Shown here piece by piece: positions 1 to 10,802 of a stretch of 64,000 nt of DNA. Made by a program: the position numbers and the translations under genes. The notes under the pieces were generated by a model. It did no database searches. It was not told where the DNA came from and worked only from the letters and a program-made list of their open reading frames with translations. Numbering within the stretch: position 1 is the first letter of the stretch; each line of letters begins with the position of its first letter. Source of the stretch: Carettochelys insculpta (lineage: Eukaryota; Chordata; Testudines; Carettochelyidae); the NCBI RefSeq assembly GCF_033958435.1, contig NC_134152.1, positions 15,238,001 through 15,302,000 on the forward strand, given 5' to 3'.

Positions 1-1560
1 TAGAAATATGAAGTGGGAACCTGTTTTGTTAGTCCATAGGGCTATTCTAGCAAAAGCCATTAGTGATACTTTAAGAACTTAATGGTTGGATGATCAAGTA
101 AAATTGTTGGCTCAACTTCAGTGTATGATAGGGAGGAATTCGACTCATGGACCACCGTTTAAACAATTGCCACTTGAGTTAAGTTAATAATTGAGAAACC
201 TAAAGTGAAACTTTTCAAATCAGAGCCTTAGCTCTTTTCCATATACAGACTGGGCAGGTCTCCTTATACATCCTGCTACCCGCTGCTTACACGTAGCCTC
301 AGACACTCATGTCCTCCTCTGAAAGCAGCATCTGTAATGAGAGTGCTGGCCTCATCTGTGCTACAGCCAGGGAAGATTAGTAGTAGTATTGCCATAAGTA
401 ATACCTGAGATCCCAAGAGCTAGCCTACAGAGGAGACTTAGTGCACAGCTAATGGGGGTGTGTGTTTACAGCCCACCAGTGGCTCTGCACCAACTCTGTG
501 TACCCTAACACTTGTACTGCTCACTAAAAGCGTCCTTAGGCAGTTTAAGCTTCATCCATGCTAACACATATTAAATTGAGGAGCACAAAAGCACTTTTAA
601 TGTACAGTAACAGTGTCCCCACTGGGAATTAGTGAGGAGCAGCTATGGTCTAAATTCACACCCTTGGTAGCTGGGCAGTTTGCACTAAGTTCCCAGTGCA
701 GGCAATCCCTGAGTCATGGACCATGACTTCAGTGTACTAGGCAGTGCTGTCCCAGGAGGTGGGGGGTGAAGGAGCCTGGGGAGGCCCCCACCCAGTGTTG
801 CAGGCATGGGGCCCCAGGCAACCTCCCGCCATGTGCATGCCCTACCCCTTCCCTGACCTCCTAGTCCCCTCCCTGGTGACCTTGGGAGGCAGAAGCAAGC
901 ACCTTCTATGGAGGCAAATTCCAAGACCCTTTTTGAAGATTGGAGTGGCAGCACTAAGACAACACCCAGAAGAAGGTGCCACAGATGATGTAGGCTTATG
1001 CCTGTGATGATCTAGAGTCTGCATATGTACATGATGACTAACTGGTATAGACCTTCATGACAGGGAAGCGACTATAAATCTAAGGTGTCTTGCAGGAGGA
1101 TCCTGGAATTTTCATGTTGTCAACATCAGACCATCAATCCCAATCCATAGAAGCCTGGCTTCACCGCTCTGCCATCTAACTCACCTGACCAGTGAAGTTA
1201 GGGGGAGTAACTACTGGGTAACAACAATAAGATGGTGTTTGTGTGTGTGTGAGAAAGAGAGTGCATGAGTGTAACACATCATCTGCATATGACACAGTGT
1301 TGCTTGATATACGTATTACCAATAAATGTGGCATTTTGCCTTATCCCCCGGAAAAAGATCCTGCCTAATTCTTTTTAGCCCAACATTCGGGGCATTTCAC
1401 TGGTATTGGGTGGCTCCTACCAAGTCACTGCTAAAGTTGAGCAGCCCTCTCCCATCAATTGCCAGCGTTTCAAAGTTCTCTAAATTCCACGTGCGTCACC
1501 AGATCATCTTTAAAGCTGGTTTTCTTCATAGAGATGGAGAGCACTGATTAGCCATTGACC
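1..1560. other. Unassigned non-coding sequence
   Basis: No convincing exon, terminal inverted repeat or retroelement protein was found. All open frames here are short (under 95 codons), overlap each other on opposite strands and lack recognisable domains. A short GT-rich microsatellite lies at about 1238-1251. The rest may be intron or intergenic sequence with decayed repeats. Confidence 0.5.
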
Positions 1561-1561
1561 T

Positions 1562-1640
1562 GTATGGGAGCAACCTGAACCAGTGGTTTTCAACCTACGA
1601 TCTGTGGACCTGGGGAACTGTTTGGCACTCAACACCCTTT
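1562..1640. repeat. Possible hAT-type repeat end
   Basis: The block begins with CCAGTGGTTTTCAACCTACG and runs into a 'gatctgtggacctgggg' stretch. This style of terminus is typical of non-autonomous hAT elements in amniotes. No matching second end or 8-bp target duplication was seen, so this is a weak call. Confidence 0.25.
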
Positions 1641-1950
1641 CTATCTCACATTGGCATTTATATCGAGTTATTACGAAGGGTGTTACAGCCTGCCACCTAT
1701 TACAAATAGTTTCAAGATTAATGCAGAGAGCAATAATCTTGCTTTTCTAACAGATGTGGGCAATCATCTTTTCTCCCCAAAGGCCATTACAAATTAGGGT
1801 AAACAGGCAGTATTCAACAGCAGCACTTGGACACAGAGATCCACTACAGATAACAAGCTTAACTAAAATTAACGTTATACAACAATTAGAGAGCATATTT
1901 ATCCTCCAGGACATTGTGAGTAAGATGCTTTATCCAGCATCTCACTCTTA

Positions 1951-2348
1951 GGGCTCATCCACGCTAGCACCCTCCTTCGAAGGGGGCATGTAAATGAGCC
2001 AGATCGGTGAATAGCAATGAGGTGATGCGCTGGATATGCAGCACCTCATTAGCATAATTCTCGTCGTGCAAACTTCAAAGTTGCTAACTTCAAAGTGCTG
2101 GCAAGCAATCTAGCCGCAGGCACTTTGAAGTACCCACACTACTTTGAAGTTCCCTTACTCGCAAAACATTTTCGAAGTGCCTGCAACTAGATGCTCACCA
2201 GCGCTTTGAAGTTAGCAACTTCAAAGTTCGCGTGATGAGAACTACGCTAATGAGATGCTGCATATTCAGCACATCACCTCATTGCTATTCACTGATCTGG
2301 CTTGTGTACATGCCCCCTTCAAAGGAGAGGCTAGTGTAGACAAGACCT
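1951..2348. mobile_element. Palindromic Harbinger-like MITE (~400 bp)
   Basis: The two halves are inverted copies of each other. The left end reads GGCTCATCCACGCTAGCA and the right end, reverse-complemented, reads GGTCTTGTCTACACTAGCC. Inner arms with 'gcaacttcaaagt' and 'cctcattagc' pair across a centre near 2150. The ends resemble the GTCTACAC termini of the other Harbinger elements in this window. It has no coding capacity and should be a foldback, non-autonomous element. Confidence 0.7.
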
Positions 2349-4869
2349 GAGTGTTTGAATTTCCCTCTAGCTACATTTGAATTCAAATGTAGAGATGGCA
2401 ACTAGAAATCCTATTTGGTCTGAGAGTCTGGCTTAATCATTATAACCAAAGCACTCAGCAGGACATTACCCTTTTGGTTCTCCCTCCACCCAAAAATCAA
2501 AGCTAGGTTTTGATCTCACAGAGCTGTTTTTAAAAATAGCTTAGAGAATGATACTGGATTTCTCATAACCAACCAGTACAGGAGCACTTGCAGTAGCCAT
2601 TGCAATTGCATGCTTTCAGTTGAAAGGGCAATAAATAAAGCTAAAGCCAGTTATAAAACAGATACCAAGAGCACACTTGTTCATAGCAGATCAAAGTCAA
2701 ATTAAGAGCTTGGTCTAAGGCAATCTCTGAAGATAACTTGACCCATTAGGTCTCTTCTTGCACTAGCGTCTATGATTTAAAATGGATGGGTTTTTTTCTG
2801 TAGTTAATACAAGTGATGAAAGAAAACATTTCATACGGTTTATGAAATGGTCCTGTAGTCAGACACTGCTACTGGTGTGGTGCTCTGGCATCTGTTCTGC
2901 TCCATTCAGTGCAGATAACCATTGGGGTGAGTGTGTGCGCTCTCTCTGAACGCTGTGCTGGCTCTGTACAGCCAGCCAACACTGCAGACTTCTGAGAGCC
3001 CCCAGTGACCACAAATCAGTAAGGTACAAAGGCACTGGAACCAGGCTTATTGGCAAACAATATAAGGTTTCTCGCATGCTCAGCGTCTAAACCAGAGATC
3101 AGTTTACACTAATATGTGCATACACCATGACGATGGACTTGGCACAATTAAAAGGTAAGGATCTTCCGCTTTCCCCAGGCCAGATGAGACAGCCCAACTG
3201 AGATGCACTTTTATACCCTGATACAAACAAGTTACGTAAGCCAGGTGTGATCCCCAGACATATTATGTTACACCCCATCATGACTAGATACCACCCATTA
3301 CCTTGAACATGGTGGTTTGATCAAAACAACATTATCCATCATGCTGTCATCACGAGCCTGTGCTGAACCTCTGTCCCCGTTACCTGTGAGAAGTGTACTG
3401 GTACCACGCAAGATGTTCTGTTCCATCTTCCTGGAATGTTTACATACCTGGTCTGTGCCTGGTGCTAGGCATGTGTTTATCAGCAGCCCTGTCTCTTGTC
3501 ACATTCTTGTGAGCCAGACCTGCTTTGCTCACAGTTTAGCTTTTTGCTAGCATAGTTAACCTATGCTGTTCAGGCCTTTGACCTCAAACCTCTCACCAGG
3601 CCTACATTGTCAGGCCCTCTATGACATTTCCTTCTCTCTCACTTTACTGTTAGATAGTAACTGACTCCACAGTGCTTTACTGTACAGGATGTTACTCTCA
3701 CCTCTTAATCACGTGCTTCAAATTTATTTCACTGTTAACCTTCCAGTCACCTCTTGCCTTGTGTGGTTGTCAAAGTACAAAAGTTTCTCTTCACTAGATT
3801 AGATAGGTTTGGGTGGAGGAAGGGTGTTGAACCTTTGTGGTACAGCGTAAGGAAGACTAGCAGCTTTGCCCAAAGGGACAGTGAAAACTTGAATATGAGT
3901 GGTTCAACGTTTGGAAGGTGGACACACTCAAGTGCTGTTTTGTGCCCATTTTTTCCACAGCATATTAGCCTTCATCATACGAAACTCAAAACTCTTTATG
4001 AATGGATAACTACCTCCGTGCTGTGAGAACTACTCACTGGAGGTGTGGGGTTGTTGTTGGACTCAGATGAGGCAAATCCAAGTGCTTCAGTCACCAAAAG
4101 CAGCAGCTTCTGTCTGTGGCTAGCAGAGACTATCATCTCAGATAAGCCTGGCAATGGTAGAATGCGTCCGTCCCCTCCAGGCTGGATTAGTTCCGAGTTT
4201 CATTCGCTTGAGCCTACGTAAAAGGTTCCAGATAAGTTGCACTTGCAGGGAACATTTTATAATGAAGAGGGAAAGCCAGGGTTTCTGTCCCTGACCTTAA
4301 GCCTGATCAGACTAGTCTCTTTTGCAGAGAAGTGGTGGAGGAGGATTAGGTACTAGCTGTGTTCACTGCTAGCATATTTTACTGAAGCACTTTAAAAGTA
4401 AGAAATTCATTGGTACTTAGCCCAAAGGTGATGAAAAGCAAGTCCAGACCCTTTGGCTGATGGTGCCCCTTTAGCTTTAAAATCTTGCACATGACAGAGG
4501 TTGTTAGGATTCATTAACTTATGCACTGTTTGAAAAATCAAAACAGGAAGCTTTGAAACATCAAAAAGAAGAAAGCATGCCTTGGCAAGCTTCCAATCTG
4601 CCTTCAGCGGAGACTTCAGTTGTTGCTAATTATCCAGTAATCATCCATCCTCTCCTCCTCTTCACCTCACTGAATTATTTAAATCTGGAATGAAAATTTC
4701 CTAAGGTGGAAAAGGAAACAGACTGAATAATAAGATCACTTAACCATAACCAACTCTGACAACTGGGAGGTGGCCAAACCAAGGTAGATAGCTGCCCATC
4801 ATAAAACCTGTACAGCTGTTCAAAGAGCAGGAAGATATACCCTATTCTATTACCCATCACCAGACAGAA
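2349..4869. other. Unassigned non-coding sequence
   Basis: No gene or element with paired ends was found. Open frames up to 90 codons (for example 3754-4026 plus) show no domain, splice context or codon bias that would support them. The block 3300-3560 could be part of an old LTR or DNA element, but no ends could be paired. Confidence 0.45.
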
Positions 4870-5745
4870 GGCTCTCAAAGCCTGAGACCCAGAAGGAGGA
4901 GGCCTCCTACCTCTGGATCAGGGAAGGGGAGCCTATGCCAGGTGGTCTGGATCCAGCCTGTGGCTTGCCTAGATCTGGCCCACGAGGCTTCCCCCCGCCC
5001 CGCACATCCAACTCGCTGCAGTTTGGGGAGTGTGGAGCCCCAAGCCTCATGGGCCAGAGTCAGGTAAGCCTGGGTTGGATCAGGCCCACAGGATGTACCT
5101 GGTGGCAGGAGAAGCAGCTCCACACACTGCCACTGCCTCCCCAATCCCCTCATCTGGGGGAACGGCAGTGCAGGAAAGCATTGCCTGGATGTTTTCCCCT
5201 GCTGCTCTAATTGGCTGGCATTGAAGCCAATAGGAGTAGCAGGGGACATGAAGCCATGTGTGCTCCTGGGAAGCTGTGCTGGTAAGTGCCCCCCATCGCC
5301 CAGACCTCCAACCCAGCCCATTTCTATACCATCCACCACAGCCTAATCCTGCACCCTCTCTCTCTTCTGCCTAGACCTCCTGCCCAGCCTGCGCCTGCAT
5401 CCTCCCATCCTCCCAGACCTTCCAGCCCGATCCTGCACTCTCCCTCCTGCCCAGCTGCCCAAACCCCACACCTGCTTCCTGGCAGCCCCCTCCCACACAC
5501 AAACATCCTAATTTTGGCCCCACCCCAGAGCCTCGGGGCCCAACAAAACCTACTAGCCCTGGCTTCCCTCCTGGTGTGCAGGGAGAGTCTCTTCTCTGTT
5601 TTCAGTTGGGGACCATGTCAGTGAGGTTGGCTTTGGGGCTTGTTATTGTTGTGTTTTGTTTTTTTTTTCTTTTTATTTGTGTGGCCCCCAACTGAGTGGG
5701 TCATTGGCCTTTGACTCATAAAATTTCCCCACCCTGTTCTAGATT
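4870..5745. repeat. GC-rich dispersed repeat, probable hAT relative
   Basis: A GC-rich block with frames open on both strands (for example 154 codons on minus at 4875-5339) sits in AT-rich surroundings. It ends near 5728-5741 with 'tttccccaccctg', the reverse complement of a hAT-style CAGGGTGGGGAAA terminus. It also contains 'gtgtggcccccaactgagtgg', a phrase I associate with amniote hAT elements. No left end or 8-bp target duplication was identified, and the open frames look like a by-product of high GC. Confidence 0.35.
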
Positions 5746-6410
5746 CTGAACACTGGTCACAGGAAATGTTTCATTTGCTATTTAAATGGTGAAAAGAAAA
5801 GAAGCCACCCCCAGTCTGTCAGGGTCATACAGGTTTTCAGCTTTCCCTAAACCTATAGAACTGCAAGGGAAAAATGTTACTGGAGTCTGACTGGGTTTCA
5901 ATGACTCAGTATCCAAAACACAAAAGAAACACTGCTTATTTTCTTGCAATCGCCTTCCCTTACATGTCGAAAGAGGTGCACTCTCTGGCACTTCCAGCGC
6001 ATGTGGAAGCCGCAGAGCTCCGGTTTTAACAAAAATGATAAGCAAGTGAGATTTCTTTCTGAACAGTTCAGTATGTGAGAATGAAATCACAGGGGGCTCA
6101 TTAATATGCATTATGGTCTCACAGGGGTAGCAAAGGAAGCTTGCTGCTGAAAACAATTGTTAAAATTGCAGCTATAAATACTGAGCTTTGAAAGCATCTT
6201 TATGGAAGAGTCTCAATTCTGCTAATGTTTCTCTAATGGCCAGTGGTTTATATATAGTACTTCCCACGTTGAATTCACTGCAGAGAGAAAAGAATGAGGC
6301 TTAGAGGAACTTAAGAGATAATGGAAATAAAACATTTCCATTTGCATGGCGCAGAGTAACAGAGGTCCTACACCCAGAACAACATGCAGGTGTGCAATTT
6401 TTGACTTGAA
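5746..6410. other. Unassigned non-coding sequence
   Basis: I see no gene or recognisable repeat. The 124-codon minus frame at 5782-6156 has no domain and is not preceded by a splice or promoter signal. Confidence 0.4.
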
Positions 6411-7440
6411 CTAGCCAGTTGAAAGGGAACCTTGGTGGCTGCAGTCAGAGCCAGCCGTTCATGGGGGGGCCTGGGGCAACCAGCCCCATACTTGAGGCAC
6501 CCCCTGCCACAAGCCTTGTTCCTTCCCCAACTCTGTTCCACCCTGCCCGTGCTCTGCCCCCCTTGCCAAAGGCCCCTTTCTCAAGCAGTGCACCCAAGGG
6601 ATTACCAGTGGGCCTGACATGGGGCTGCAGCAAGGGTCAGCCTCCCACAACTGCACTATCTGGGCTGGCAGAAGCCAGGGCTGGGGTGCTCCGCTTGGTG
6701 CTGCCACAGTGAGGCCCAGCACAGCGGGCTGGGAGAGGCAGCGTGGTGCTGCCAGGCAGCTCTGTCTTCTGCTGCTGTGGTGAGTGCATGAGGGGGCCAA
6801 TCCCTGGGTGGCCCTGCATCTGGCTCAAGGATCTCAGTAAGCTGTGTGGTAGCCCAGCTGCTTAATAAGCCCCACCCAAGGGCTCAGGGCTGCCATTCAG
6901 GGAGCTGCCTGGCTGAGGGAGGAGCACTTCCCCCTCATCACAGCATCAGCTCTCTGCTAAGGACAGAGCAGCCTGTCTCTCCCAGCTGGTAGGAAGAGGA
7001 TATAATGAGGGAGGGAGGGAATGGCTGGGGGAGGGGGAGTTTGGAGCACCTTGTCTCCTAGCTGGGTCAGGGCAGCAGGGAGGAGAGAGACTACTCCGAT
7101 TACAGCAGCTGTTGTGAGAGGCCCAGCTCTCTCCACCTCCCTTGGCTGGGACTCAGGGTGTATGGGGTTGGAGGAGGTAGCATGGGGTGTGGGGGTGCTG
7201 GTGTTAGTGAGCTGGAGATGGGGGTGTTATTTGGAGCATCCTGACTCCAAACTGGGATCTCACTCTCAGTGCGGCCACCCACAGCTTCTGATACAGGGGA
7301 AGCCATGGAACTCTCCCCTGGGCCGGGGGAAGGTGCCAACATTTCAGGTGGGTTATGCTGACAGGCTGGGGAAAGGCCATTGTGTCATTAAGGTCAGAGA
7401 TAAATTATTCCAGGTACATTTTCCTTTTTTGTTGAGGCTG
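6411..7440. repeat. GC-rich unassigned block
   Basis: This is a GC-rich block with overlapping open frames on both strands (up to 141 codons, 7021-7446 plus) and proline-, glycine- and leucine-rich translations of low complexity. Reiterated phrases such as 'agctggg', 'ggagggaggga' and 'tttggagca' suggest an expanded repeat core rather than a gene. No terminal repeats were found. Confidence 0.3.
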
Positions 7441-7459
7441 GAGTGATTGGTGACATAGT

Positions 7460-8080
7460 TACAAGTTCTACATAAACACATATAACTGAATTTTTGAATA
7501 TTTAACACGCTCCAGAATGGACCACGTCAAACAAGAAATTATCACATACACTAGAAGCAAAAATAACTGGAGACCTACCTAGACACTATGCAAGAAACAC
7601 AAAACAGTCATCAGAAAACCCGAGGACAGCCATGGAACACGTACAAAAAGAGGAACAGTCTACAGCAACTCCCACAGAACACTATCTCCAGGAGAAACCA
7701 TGGCTCCGGAACCCACCACACGGACATCACATGATATCCCACCATCAATTTATCACGACTACCCCTAACTGGAGCTGAATTATCTGTACTACGCAAAGGA
7801 CTGAACCTCTGCCACATCATGCAGCCTACTGCCATATTAACGTGACATGAACTATAAGTTGTTCTTTTACCAACTTCACCTGAAAGAATTCTTTCACAAC
7901 GTGATACCAACCACAACTACCACATCCCTGTTATAGTCATAAGAAAACCCACAATGGACAAAACCACACATTATTCATTACATCGTTGCTGGTTGAATTG
8001 CATGGATTGTATGGCTATACTCTTGGCAGTGGAAAGATTGTGACAGTTGTTATGTTCAAAGATTTCAGTAAGTCATTTTT
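7460..8080 (+). mobile_element. Penelope-like element, segment 1 (5' of DIRS insertion)
   Basis: Translation near 7770-7900 gives a broken stretch reading approximately TGAELSVLRKGLNLC. This matches the conserved N-terminal motif of Penelope-like reverse transcriptases in vertebrates (ELSVLSKGL-type). Stops and frameshifts are frequent, so the copy is dead. The frame continues after the DIRS element with the LPKADK motif at 14181. The segment is therefore the left part of one element split by later insertions. The left boundary is approximate. Confidence 0.6.
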
Positions 8081-8245
8081 CTTCTTCGAGTGTCCCCGTG
8101 GGTGCTCCACAATAGGTGACGGGCTTGCCCGGCGCCGCAGATCGGATCTTCCAAGCAGTTTCTGCCAGACCGCGCATGCGCCGGCGCACGCCGCTCCCTT
8201 GCGCACTCCTGGCCATGTGCGCGATCCGGTCCCCGCCAGTTCCTC
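8081..8245 (+). repeat. DIRS left inverted terminal repeat
   Basis: It starts at CTTCTTCGAGTGTCCCCGTG and ends near 'ccccgccagttcct'. It pairs as the reverse complement with 13982-14145 with only scattered differences, several of them at CpG sites. The tips differ: the left end has CGAGTGTCCCC where the right end has CGAGATGTGTCCCC. In DIRS elements the left repeat is expected to hold the promoter; no TATA box is obvious here. Confidence 0.9.
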
Positions 8246-8561
8246 TTAACCGCCGTCGGCTGCAGACGGAATCCGACTAGGCTAAGGCCAAATAGCGTAT
8301 TCAACGACTTTATCTGTTTTTCTTTGAAGTTTTTCAGTTACTTAGGCTACTATAAGTTAGCCGGTTGTTATTTTGTAAAAAAAAAAAACAAAACAACAAC
8401 AAACAAGCTACGAGAGGGACAGCTCAGCCCAGTCCCAGTAACAAGCGCCGGAGGCCAGGAGCTAGGGCCATCAGCCCTCCTGCTGAGGCAGGCCATCGAC
8501 GGGGAAAACAGCACAAAGTAGGTGCTAAGTACCCACTTAAAAACTCAAAGACTCACCAACA
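8246..8561 (+). promoter_or_regulatory. DIRS 5' leader
   Basis: This is the region between the left terminal repeat and the gag-like start codon. It contains an A-rich run at about 8378-8403 and no long open frame in the gag frame. It probably forms the 5' untranslated leader of the element's transcript. No specific regulatory motif could be assigned. Confidence 0.4.
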
Positions 8562-10802
8562 ATGTCCTCTTCAGGCTTTAAAAAATGTGAGTCCTGCCAA
8601 GAGGCGATGCCAGTGTCCGATGGGCACAGTCTATGCATAAGGTGCCTGGGGGAGTCCCATGTGGCACAGAAATGTGCCTTCTGTGCTAAATTAACAACCA
8701 GAGCACGGAGGGACAGGGAGATGCGGATTAAAATGCTGCTTCTTGATAAGGCCCTCCAGCCAGACTTGCCGGAGCGGCTGCAGCAGGAGGGACCCTCCGG
8801 GGCCCTTAAAAGGAAAGCTGCCTCCCTCACTCCATCAGCGCAAAAACGGAGGAAAGTTTCTCCGGCCCGATCCCTGCCGGCAGCAACAGTGAGCAGGACG
8901 GGAGGAGCAAGCAGCCCCCAGCCGCAGCAACAGCTGATCGGCGGCGGCACGGAGAGCCACGTGGAAACGGCTCAGCCTCCAATAATCAGCCAGCCGCCCC
9001 GCACCGCAGGCAGGGCAGCGGCTAAGCAAACGCCGGTACTGGCGGCACCGCAGACAGCGGCACCGACCCCCAGGGAACCGGCGGTGCAGGGCGCGCAGGC
9101 ACGTAGCCTGCAGGCGCAGAAGGACACCGCACGTGCGGCACCGCCTTCGAGCGTGCCTAGCACGGTGCCGACGGGGCCGGGATCCCCCGCCCGTCAGGGG
9201 GCGGAGTTACCTCCTCCAGGGAGTGGGAAGGCTGCTCACAAGAGGAGGCACTGCAGCCCCTCTCCGGACAGGGCTGTGGAGCTGGTTTCTCACAGCCCTC
9301 CGCTTATGTTGCAGACTCCAACCAGAAGGCAGGGGTCCCCCCTAGCCTACCCGGAGCCGCCTTCTCCATTTTTACAACCAGCCTCACCATGGCTGGCACC
9401 ACCTTCACCCTTCCTGGGATTTGAACCGCTGGACTGTTATGCGAAATCGCTCTCTCCAGTGTCTCGACGATCTCCCTCCCCCAGACGCAGAGGGTACACA
9501 CCAAGGGAATGGTCAAGGTCACCTTCCCAGGAACAGTGCCTATACTGCCATGGTCGCCCCTACCACGCGGGGCACGGACACCATCGGCAATCTACTAGGG
9601 AAAGATCCCCACACACTACCTCGTACCCCCGAGGGCAATCGCGATCGGGGACAGAGACTCAAGCATCTCAGGGGGGACTGGTCATGGAACCCCGAGATTT
9701 TCCCTCGCAAACCTCCAGCGAGAGGGTGTACCATCACCAGCAGGAACCGGAAGGGTCCAGAGAGACGTACCCCAGCGGTTCCTCGCTCTCCTCCCCGGAC
9801 GAGGCCACGGCCCTGGGGGACGTCCATCCTACGGACGATCTCAAACAGTTTCAGGAGCTGTTTAAGAGGGTGGCCTTCACGCAAGGCATCCAGACAGCAG
9901 AGGTGCAAGAGAAACACCATAAGCTCCTCAAAAATTTGAGACCTCCGGCCTCCTCCAGAGTAGCAATACCGCTTGATGAAGCGATCTTAGAGTCCGCCAC
10001 TACCATATGGCAGACCCCTGCAACTATTCCGCCTGTCCAAAAGAGAGCGGATAAGAAATACTTCGTGCCGGCGAAGGGCATGGAGTTCCTGTTTAGCCAC
10101 CCACAGCCAAACTCCTTGGTGGTGGAGTCCTCGCAACAAAGATCAAAAACATCTCAATTTAAAACAGGGGGAACGGACAAAGATGCCAAGAAGCTAGAGC
10201 TGTTCGGCAGAAAGGTCTACTCCTCCTCTACTTTAACGTTGCGAATGGCAAATTACGCAGCGCACTTGGCGAACCATAATTTTGACAACTATTCTAGGTT
10301 AACCTCCCTCATGGACTTGCTTCCAGAGGACAAAAAGCCGGTCCTCAAGGCCATAGTGCAAGAAGGCTATGCGGCTGCGAGGATGGGAGTTCAGATTGCT
10401 TTGGACGTTGCGGACACAGCAGCACGTTCCACAGCAACTGCAGTGGTGATGCGACGGGAGTCCTGGCTCCAGACCTCGGGTATACCGAGAGATCTGCAGG
10501 CAAAGATAGTTGACCTTCCCTTCGACTCGCAGAAGCTGTTTGCTGAATCAACTGACTCGGTCCTTCATTCCAGTAAAGATTCAAGAGCCACACTCAGGAC
10601 CCTGGGGATTTACACCCCTCCATACACAAAGAAAAGGCACTACCCTCAGCAAAGGCGGTACCAGTACCAGCAACAGCGCCCCCAGTATCACAGGGGTTAC
10701 GAGCAAGGGCGGCATCAGCAGCACCAGCAGTACAGAACTCCCAGGCGACGCTCACAACAGGGCCGTGCGTCCTCGGGGCGGGGCCAAAGGCCACAAGTTT
10801 GA
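8562..10802 (+). CDS. gag: DIRS gag-like protein (746 aa)
   Basis: This is the first open frame of the DIRS element, 746 codons without interruption. The start has A at -3. Residues 9-41 hold a cluster of metal-binding positions. Within it, C25-x2-C28-x4-H33-x4-C38 matches a CCHC zinc knuckle exactly, flanked by C9/C12 and C41. The middle (about 100-420) is rich in proline, serine and alanine, with Arg-Ser repeats near 295-360, and looks disordered. Residues about 420-690 are more balanced and probably form the structural domain. The C-terminal 50 residues are rich in Arg, Gln and Tyr and should bind nucleic acid. By position and composition it is the gag-like, RNA-packaging protein; a capsid role is inferred. 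The RT frame overlaps its last 293 bases in the +1 frame. Confidence 0.85.
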   Translation: MSSSGFKKCESCQEAMPVSDGHSLCIRCLGESHVAQKCAFCAKLTTRARRDREMRIKMLLLDKALQPDLPERLQQEGPSGALKRKAASLTPSAQKRRKVSPARSLPAATVSRTGGASSPQPQQQLIGGGTESHVETAQPPIISQPPRTAGRAAAKQTPVLAAPQTAAPTPREPAVQGAQARSLQAQKDTARAAPPSSVPSTVPTGPGSPARQGAELPPPGSGKAAHKRRHCSPSPDRAVELVSHSPPLMLQTPTRRQGSPLAYPEPPSPFLQPASPWLAPPSPFLGFEPLDCYAKSLSPVSRRSPSPRRRGYTPREWSRSPSQEQCLYCHGRPYHAGHGHHRQSTRERSPHTTSYPRGQSRSGTETQASQGGLVMEPRDFPSQTSSERVYHHQQEPEGSRETYPSGSSLSSPDEATALGDVHPTDDLKQFQELFKRVAFTQGIQTAEVQEKHHKLLKNLRPPASSRVAIPLDEAILESATTIWQTPATIPPVQKRADKKYFVPAKGMEFLFSHPQPNSLVVESSQQRSKTSQFKTGGTDKDAKKLELFGRKVYSSSTLTLRMANYAAHLANHNFDNYSRLTSLMDLLPEDKKPVLKAIVQEGYAAARMGVQIALDVADTAARSTATAVVMRRESWLQTSGIPRDLQAKIVDLPFDSQKLFAESTDSVLHSSKDSRATLRTLGIYTPPYTKKRHYPQQRRYQYQQQRPQYHRGYEQGRHQQHQQYRTPRRRSQQGRASSGRGQRPQV

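Noticed and set aside
4875..5339. A 154-codon minus frame in GC-rich DNA
   Set aside because: Overlapping open frames on both strands and low-complexity composition indicate a GC effect, and the region looks like a repeat.
8537..8950. A 137-codon minus frame at the start of the DIRS gag gene
   Set aside because: It is a shadow of the GC-rich gag frame; no recognisable domain is present.
9421..9939. A 172-codon plus frame inside gag
   Set aside because: It is an alternative frame through the Ser/Pro/Arg-rich region, fully contained in gag and without a motif.
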